Origin: Parelaphostrongylus tenuis
Taxonomy: Eukaryota > Nematoda > Chromadorea > Rhabditida > Metastrongylidae
Reading direction: 5' to 3'
Length of the DNA: 64,000 bases
Assembly (NCBI GenBank): GCA_019055375.1
Contig: JAHQIW010000805.1
Location: 62,001-126,000 of the forward strand
How positions within the stretch are numbered: the stretch's first letter is position 1; every line of letters starts with the position of its first letter. The notes beneath the pieces are model-generated. The model searched no databases, was not told where the DNA came from, and worked only from the letters and a program-made list of their open reading frames with translations. The translations under genes were made by a program, and so were the position numbers. Shown here piece after piece: positions 59,983 to 64,000 of the stretch.

Positions 59983-60445
59983 TCAATGGTTTGAGCAGCC
60001 GCTCGTTTCGAATCCACTGTTGAAGGAGAAGTCCAATGCCGGAAGGTATTTGCTTGTTAATAACATTAATACCTAAAAATAAGCAACCTTAATTGGCTAA
60101 ATGAATCTTTATTTTCAAAAGCGCGCTTGGCGCTGTGGTTAGAGGTACAGTGTGACACACAGTGGTCGATTGTTCGGCATCGCAGCCGGGTTTCACCAAG
60201 CCTTTGCGACTCACTGTGAAAGCCACATAGGCATTCATTGACCTCAAATGATGCTTGGTGTAGCTGAATGCATGGCGCACCTTTTAGGATCGATCACAAC
60301 TCAAAATCATTATCCTTTTATTGTCCTTACTTCTGCAATTACTAAGCACAACAAAACAAACCTCTTCGTCAACATCAAACAGACATATATCCTTCAGCAT
60401 CGGCTGGTCTAAGAACAGGTAATACATTTTAAGCGATTGTGCTAC
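59983..60445 (-). CDS. Probable 3' exons of a gene upstream of the LOTUS gene
   Basis: Exon 60362-60445: CTTTCAG acceptor, VAQSLKMYYLFLDQPMLKDI and CLFDVDEE, ending GAG|GTTTGT, phase 0 on both sides. Exon 59983-60072 follows TTTTTAG in phase 0 (VLMLLTSKYLPALDFSFNSG) and stops at TGA 59983-59985; a second frame over the same place (GIGLLLQQWIRNERLLKPLK) is also open. The end of this gene is only about 290 bp before the LOTUS gene's trans-splice site, on the same strand, so an operon is possible. Family not recognised. A SINE lies in the intron. Confidence 0.4.
60119..60320 (+). mobile_element. SINE family 1, short body
   Basis: Head GCGCGCTTGGCGCTGTGGTTAG, body with CGACTCACTGTGAAAGCCAC and GAATGCATGGCGCACC, end ATTATCCTTTTA. 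Central part deleted. Confidence 0.65.
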
Positions 60446-60639
60446 CTGAAAGGAAAGAATTTTTTTGATAGAATATTCCGATCATCGCTTCGCAGAAAAA
60501 AAGGACTTTTTTAAACGTATCTCATCTAACAGAATTCAATACGCTTCTTTCTTCTTCAAGCTTCTTCCTCTCTAACTTCATTATAATTCTCACAACCGAC
60601 TTCCATTATCTATGGCATCGACTGAGTATTTCAGTATTT

Positions 60640-61075
60640 GTTCCTAGATGAGCAGATGCGAGGTTGTTAGTCGTAGTAGCATATACTGAATACGCTAAAA
60701 CAGTGCAACGATAATAACACAATTACATATGTTTCGGCGGTTTGGTCCTTCTCAGATTCCGGAGAATTCAAATTGGCAATCAATCAATTCAGCCAAGCAT
60801 TTTCATAACCAAAGCACACGATACTTAGTACATAAACATTTAGTCGCGCAGAGAACAGCTTCGATCAGACACTCAGCGCTCTGTTGATTTATGGCCTATT
60901 GTCCAGCACCTATGAACACCAGCATCAACGAGTCTTCTTTCTACGGCGAGCACTGCGCTCTGGCATGATCAAAAATTCGGTTTGAAGATATGGCTCAAGT
61001 CACGAGTGATAACGAGGCACTCATCCTTGCTGTTCATTTTTGGATTTTTGGTGCTTCCAGACTTTTATGCACCAC
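60640..61075 (+). repeat. Dispersed repeat, copy 1 (copy 2 at 62440-62850)
   Basis: Shared anchors: GCAGATGCGAGGTTG, AACATTTAGTCGC, CAACGAGTCTTCTT, GAGCACTG, GTTCATTTT. About 70% identical. Hammerhead-like motifs lie in (60726-60764, minus, core G8 changed) and just after (61143) copy 1. Confidence 0.6.
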
Positions 61076-61142
61076 TCTACTTGGCTCGAATAGGACAAAT
61101 ACATGGAAGATTTTGAAGCATAAATAACCATCATCGAGTACA

Positions 61143-61178
61143 GGCTCTGAAGAAGGTGAATTCGCTGAGATGTCAGCC
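61143..61178 (+). ncRNA. Hammerhead-like, Penelope type, mutated
   Basis: GGCU-CUGAAGA-AGGUGAAUUCGCU-GAGAUGU-C-AGCC: stem I (GGCU/AGCC) perfect, CUGANGA intact, GAAA changed to GAGA. Confidence 0.4.
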
Positions 61179-61756
61179 AGCAAACTGTGTTGCTTAATCG
61201 GCTGATAATGCTGAACAATTACCGACTCCGCGAAGGCTAAATGCCTTTATTATTCACATATATCAATCTTGATTATTAAAAGGCGGTCTATTGGCTCACA
61301 ACTATTGTCACACAAAAACATTAGACCTAACGTGTAAAACTCTTGGAGCGTTCCAGATTGTTGCGTGAAGGTGAGCGTCTGTAAATCGACAATTGCTCTA
61401 TGAATGCCTCTTTTCTGTATGAACGTGCCTTTAAAGGACCCACATCACTAGCACCTACAGGAAGAAAAACGAGTCCATGAACAGAAAGTGATCACTTAGT
61501 GACAAGGCGCTTGTGAAGATTAACTTGATACATGCAAAGAGATGATTTAACAGCTATTATCCCGAATAACTGCTACTTTCTTATTTCATACTTTCATATA
61601 TTCCTGAGAGGGGAAGGGGCAGGAGTGTTCGAGTGGCCGGTAAATAATCGGTAGGCCACACTAGCCTGGCTATCCGCGAGAATGCAAAGAGATTCGCCCG
61701 ACCAGTATTCTCCAACCTTCGTGGGAATTTGGAAAAGTGATAGCAGAACAGAAGTC

Positions 61757-61850
61757 GCAATGGTGCAACAGGTTAGTATGCGCTCCCGTAAAGGAGGTGA
61801 AATATGAGCTCGATTTCCGTCCGTGCTTTAAAGTTTCGCCTACCACTCAG
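61757..61850 (+). mobile_element. SINE family 2, decayed
   Basis: GTCGCAATGGTGCAACAGGTTAG resembles the family's A-box region; the B box is barely recognisable (GAGCTCGATTTCC). Confidence 0.4.
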
Positions 61851-62439
61851 TGTTACGGTAGATGACATCCCCAAGCAAATAATGAATGCAATGAGGCGAA
61901 TCGAACGCCAGAAGTACGAACCGCAAAGAACTGTGATACAAAAAAGTGATGAAGTATAAGATATAATCATGACTACTGACCAATCCCGTTGTAGACATCA
62001 CAGCGCCAAACGAATCTATGATTATCGCGCTTCCAAGGCACTCTGCAGCATCGCAAATTGCCGTGAAGCGTCTCAGGAAGGGATCGAACCAGCAACTCTC
62101 TTTCCAATGGACGGCATCTCCGAGCCCTCGCCGCAAAGGAGTGGTCGCCGCGCGCGTGGTGAGTCTGGGCCAGAGCCGTGACCTTGCCGTCGCCAAAGTG
62201 TCAACCCATTCTCGACTATCTCGAGCTGCATACGGAGTAGGCTTTGGCATGTTTTATGTTGGCCCATTCAATACGATAACCGTGGTTCACCATACGATTG
62301 GAATTGAAATAACAATTAATTACGAGAATATGAAATTACACGCTCAACATATGACAGCACTTGTCCTATAAGTGATTACTTTTGATAATTCCCAGAACCA
62401 GCTTGTTACTATCCACACCGTAGATTGAACATTTCAATA

Positions 62440-62850
62440 CTGTTCTTTACATCAGCAGATGCGAGGTTGCTAGTACAGTATTTTCTGAATACGATAAACA
62501 GCGCAATCTTAATAACAGAGTCTAGAAGATTCAGATTGACAAGCAGTCAACTTAGTCAAACATTTTCATAACAAAGAACATAAAATCTAGTAAATCAACA
62601 TTTAGTCGCATGGTAAACAGCTTCTTTCAGATACTCACTGCTCTGTTTATCTATGGTCGATGGTCCACCAGTTATGTAGACCAGCCGCAACGAGTCTTCT
62701 TACATTGGCGAGCACTGTAACAGGGCAAATTAAAAACTGGATTCGAGAATGGTGTGAAGTCAAGCGTGGAAAACGAGACACTCAACTTTACGGTTCATTT
62801 TGAATTTTAGGCGCTTAGAGAGTTTTGCGCGCCACTCTTGTACAGAAATA
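62440..62850 (+). repeat. Dispersed repeat, copy 2
   Basis: See 60640-61075. Confidence 0.6.
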
Positions 62851-62874
62851 TAAGAATTCAGCGCGCAAAACTCT
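62819..62874. repeat. Perfect 14-bp hairpin
   Basis: AGAGTTTTGCGCGC and GCGCGCAAAACTCT pair perfectly across 28 nt. It may be the end of the 62.4-kb repeat. Confidence 0.7.
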
Positions 62875-63064
62875 TGCGGCGCTGTAGATTCAAAGCAAAA
62901 ATCCATAACTCTTAGTATGGCTGGTCTACATCATAACTGATGAAGCATAGAACAACAAAACCATGAGAGTTCGACAGAAGGTGACTAGAATTCTTTTTAA
63001 CTGACCACTTTTTAGCTGTGGCATGCTGTTATAGATACATCCATTGATGTAGAGTGAGTGATGC

Positions 63065-63165
63065 GCAATACTTTTGCGCAGGGCGGGACTCGAACCTGCA
63101 TCTCACTCTATCCAAGTGTGCGTGATCTAACACAGTGCACTACTAACTCCCGTTTTGCCATCTTC
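63065..63165 (-). mobile_element. SINE family 2
   Basis: Minus strand GGAGTTAGTAGTGCACTGTG (A-box region), GCAGGTTCGAGTCCCGCC (B box), then CTGCGCAAAAGTATTGCGCATC. Confidence 0.7.
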
Positions 63166-63286
63166 TTTCTACGATAGAAGATGATTGCTGTGCTAACTGC
63201 TTAGCATCAAATTATGACTGCTATGATAGTGAAAGTGTTTGCCTGAGTAGACTGCATGTAAAATCGAATCATCCACATTCTGAAGA

Positions 63287-63310
63287 AGGCAAAACCGCCA
63301 AAACGTCAAT
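63287..63310 (+). ncRNA. Hammerhead-like, Penelope type, G12 changed to A
   Basis: AUU-CUGAAGA-AGGCAAAACCGCC-AAAACGU-C-AAU: stem I three pairs, stem II GGC/GCC, GAAA changed to AAAA as at 45187. Confidence 0.4.
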
Positions 63311-63396
63311 CCTTGTGATATTCGTCCTCGTCCATGTAAGACAAGACACAGTGCGGCTGGTGTACAATCATAGTGGACACCATAACAAAACGGTCA

Positions 63397-63432
63397 GGCT
63401 CTGAGGAAGGCAAGACTGCCGAAACGTTAGCC
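63397..63432 (+). ncRNA. Predicted hammerhead ribozyme, complete core, Penelope type
   Basis: GGCU-CUGAGGA-A-GGCA-AGAC-UGCC-GAAA-CGU-U-AGCC. Stem I (GGCU/AGCC) and stem II (GGCA/UGCC) are perfect and every core residue is present; stem III is just the self-complementary ACGU, which suggests activity as a dimer. Followed by a Penelope 3' terminus (AAGCCGAGGTTAATC) near 63540. Confidence 0.65.
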
Positions 63433-63589
63433 ACGGATACGATCTCTATTGTACTACTTTGTACAAAATAAACTTGTATTAAAAACCTTGTGTGTGCTGA
63501 AGCAAGGAAAATTTCGGAATATTTCACTCAAGCCGAGGTTAATCAATAGTCGGTTTTGGGAAGTCCTTGTGATAATATTATTGAAGTCG

Positions 63590-63882
63590 AATAAAGCTAT
63601 CGGTGTTGATCTATACAAGAGGGATGCGCTATGCATTCAAGTTCATGAAGCTTTGTTTGGAGTGACTGTATGCAGATCTGGTCCTCACGATGGCTCGTGC
63701 TGGCCTATCGACGTCTGAACTCAGTGCTGACATCCTCCTAGAAAACAAGTCTGCCTGTCAAGTCACTGACCCCGGGCATTTGGAACGCTTGGTAAGCCTT
63801 GAGTGCAGGAACGAGTCACCGATTGATTGATCCTACGTGCCGCGGTAGCACTTCTGACCACTGCACCACACGCACCCTTGTA
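63590..63882 (-). mobile_element. tRNA-headed SINE, family 1
   Basis: Head TGCGTGTGGTGCAGTGGTC (minus strand) at 63855-63880, body and GAATAAAGCTATCGGTG end near 63590. Confidence 0.7.
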
Positions 63883-63909
63883 TAATTATTATCACCGTTG
63901 TACTGTGTT

Positions 63910-64000
63910 ATTCCTGCTCTAACGCATACAGCAGAAACCTGGTCGCAATGTAAGCAGGACGAAAGATCACTTGACGTTATCAAACGCGCAGTCAAACACG
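63910..64000 (+). mobile_element. RTE fragment running off the window
   Basis: ATTCCTGCTCTAACGCATACAG onward matches the 42-kb copy from about 44069 (PALTYAAETWS region) with about 10% differences; cut by the window end. Confidence 0.8.

Noticed and set aside
1..64000. CRISPR arrays, bacterial operons, phage or plasmid modules
   Set aside because: No direct-repeat/spacer array and no bacterial gene organisation; intron-containing genes and eukaryotic transposons throughout.

Overview
The window is eukaryotic and AT-rich. It looks like chromosome sequence from a parasitic nematode of the strongylid/hookworm type; this is inferred from gene structure and repeats, and no species marker is visible. 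Introns are mostly 50-120 bp with GTRAGT-like donors and TTTCAG, TTTTAG or TTAAG acceptors. Genes were modelled by checking that splice phase is conserved from exon to exon. Most of the window is repeats of different ages, many nested.

Genes. (1) 38-740 (+): the last four exons of a Gly/Ser-rich protein. (2) 8536-10210 (-): five phase-consistent exons encoding a RUN domain and a C-terminal SH3 domain, i.e. a RUSC1/RUSC2-type protein; two GC-rich exons on the same strand at 17415-18285 may be its 5' part. (3) Minus-strand exons between 46.4 and 59.7 kb read as a LOTUS (OST-HTH) plus Tudor protein of the TDRD5/TDRD7/LOTR-1 kind: N-terminal LOTUS at 59.4-59.7 kb, middle exons at 55-56.6 kb, further winged-helix/LOTUS exons at 49.9-52.05 kb, Tudor exons at 46.4-46.8 kb. 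Transposons sit in its introns. (4) A second, frame-damaged copy of the Tudor exons at 33.06-33.44 kb lies in a segmental duplication (about 28.2-34.1 kb against 39.5-47.5 kb).

Mobile DNA. An RTE-type non-LTR retrotransposon is present in seven pieces. The best copy (42138-44549) is inserted, with a 16-bp target duplication, into a 5'-truncated Penelope-like element (41791-45305) that still has an open GIY-YIG endonuclease frame and a hammerhead-ribozyme motif 3' of it. There are also three tRNA-headed SINE families, TTAA-flanked MITEs with CCTTT-type ends, mariner-type MITEs flanked by TA, a mariner transposase remnant, and long foldback elements.

The most unusual feature is about eighteen hammerhead-ribozyme-like sequences on both strands, some in tandem or inverted units that look retrozyme-like and some at Penelope 3' ends. 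Several keep the CUGANGA and GAAA core plus a pairable stem I.

Stretches not listed below (for example 0.97-2.1, 10.4-12.0, 20.7-22.0, 22.2-23.1, 48.2-49.4 and 54.1-55.1 kb) showed no gene or repeat that I could support.
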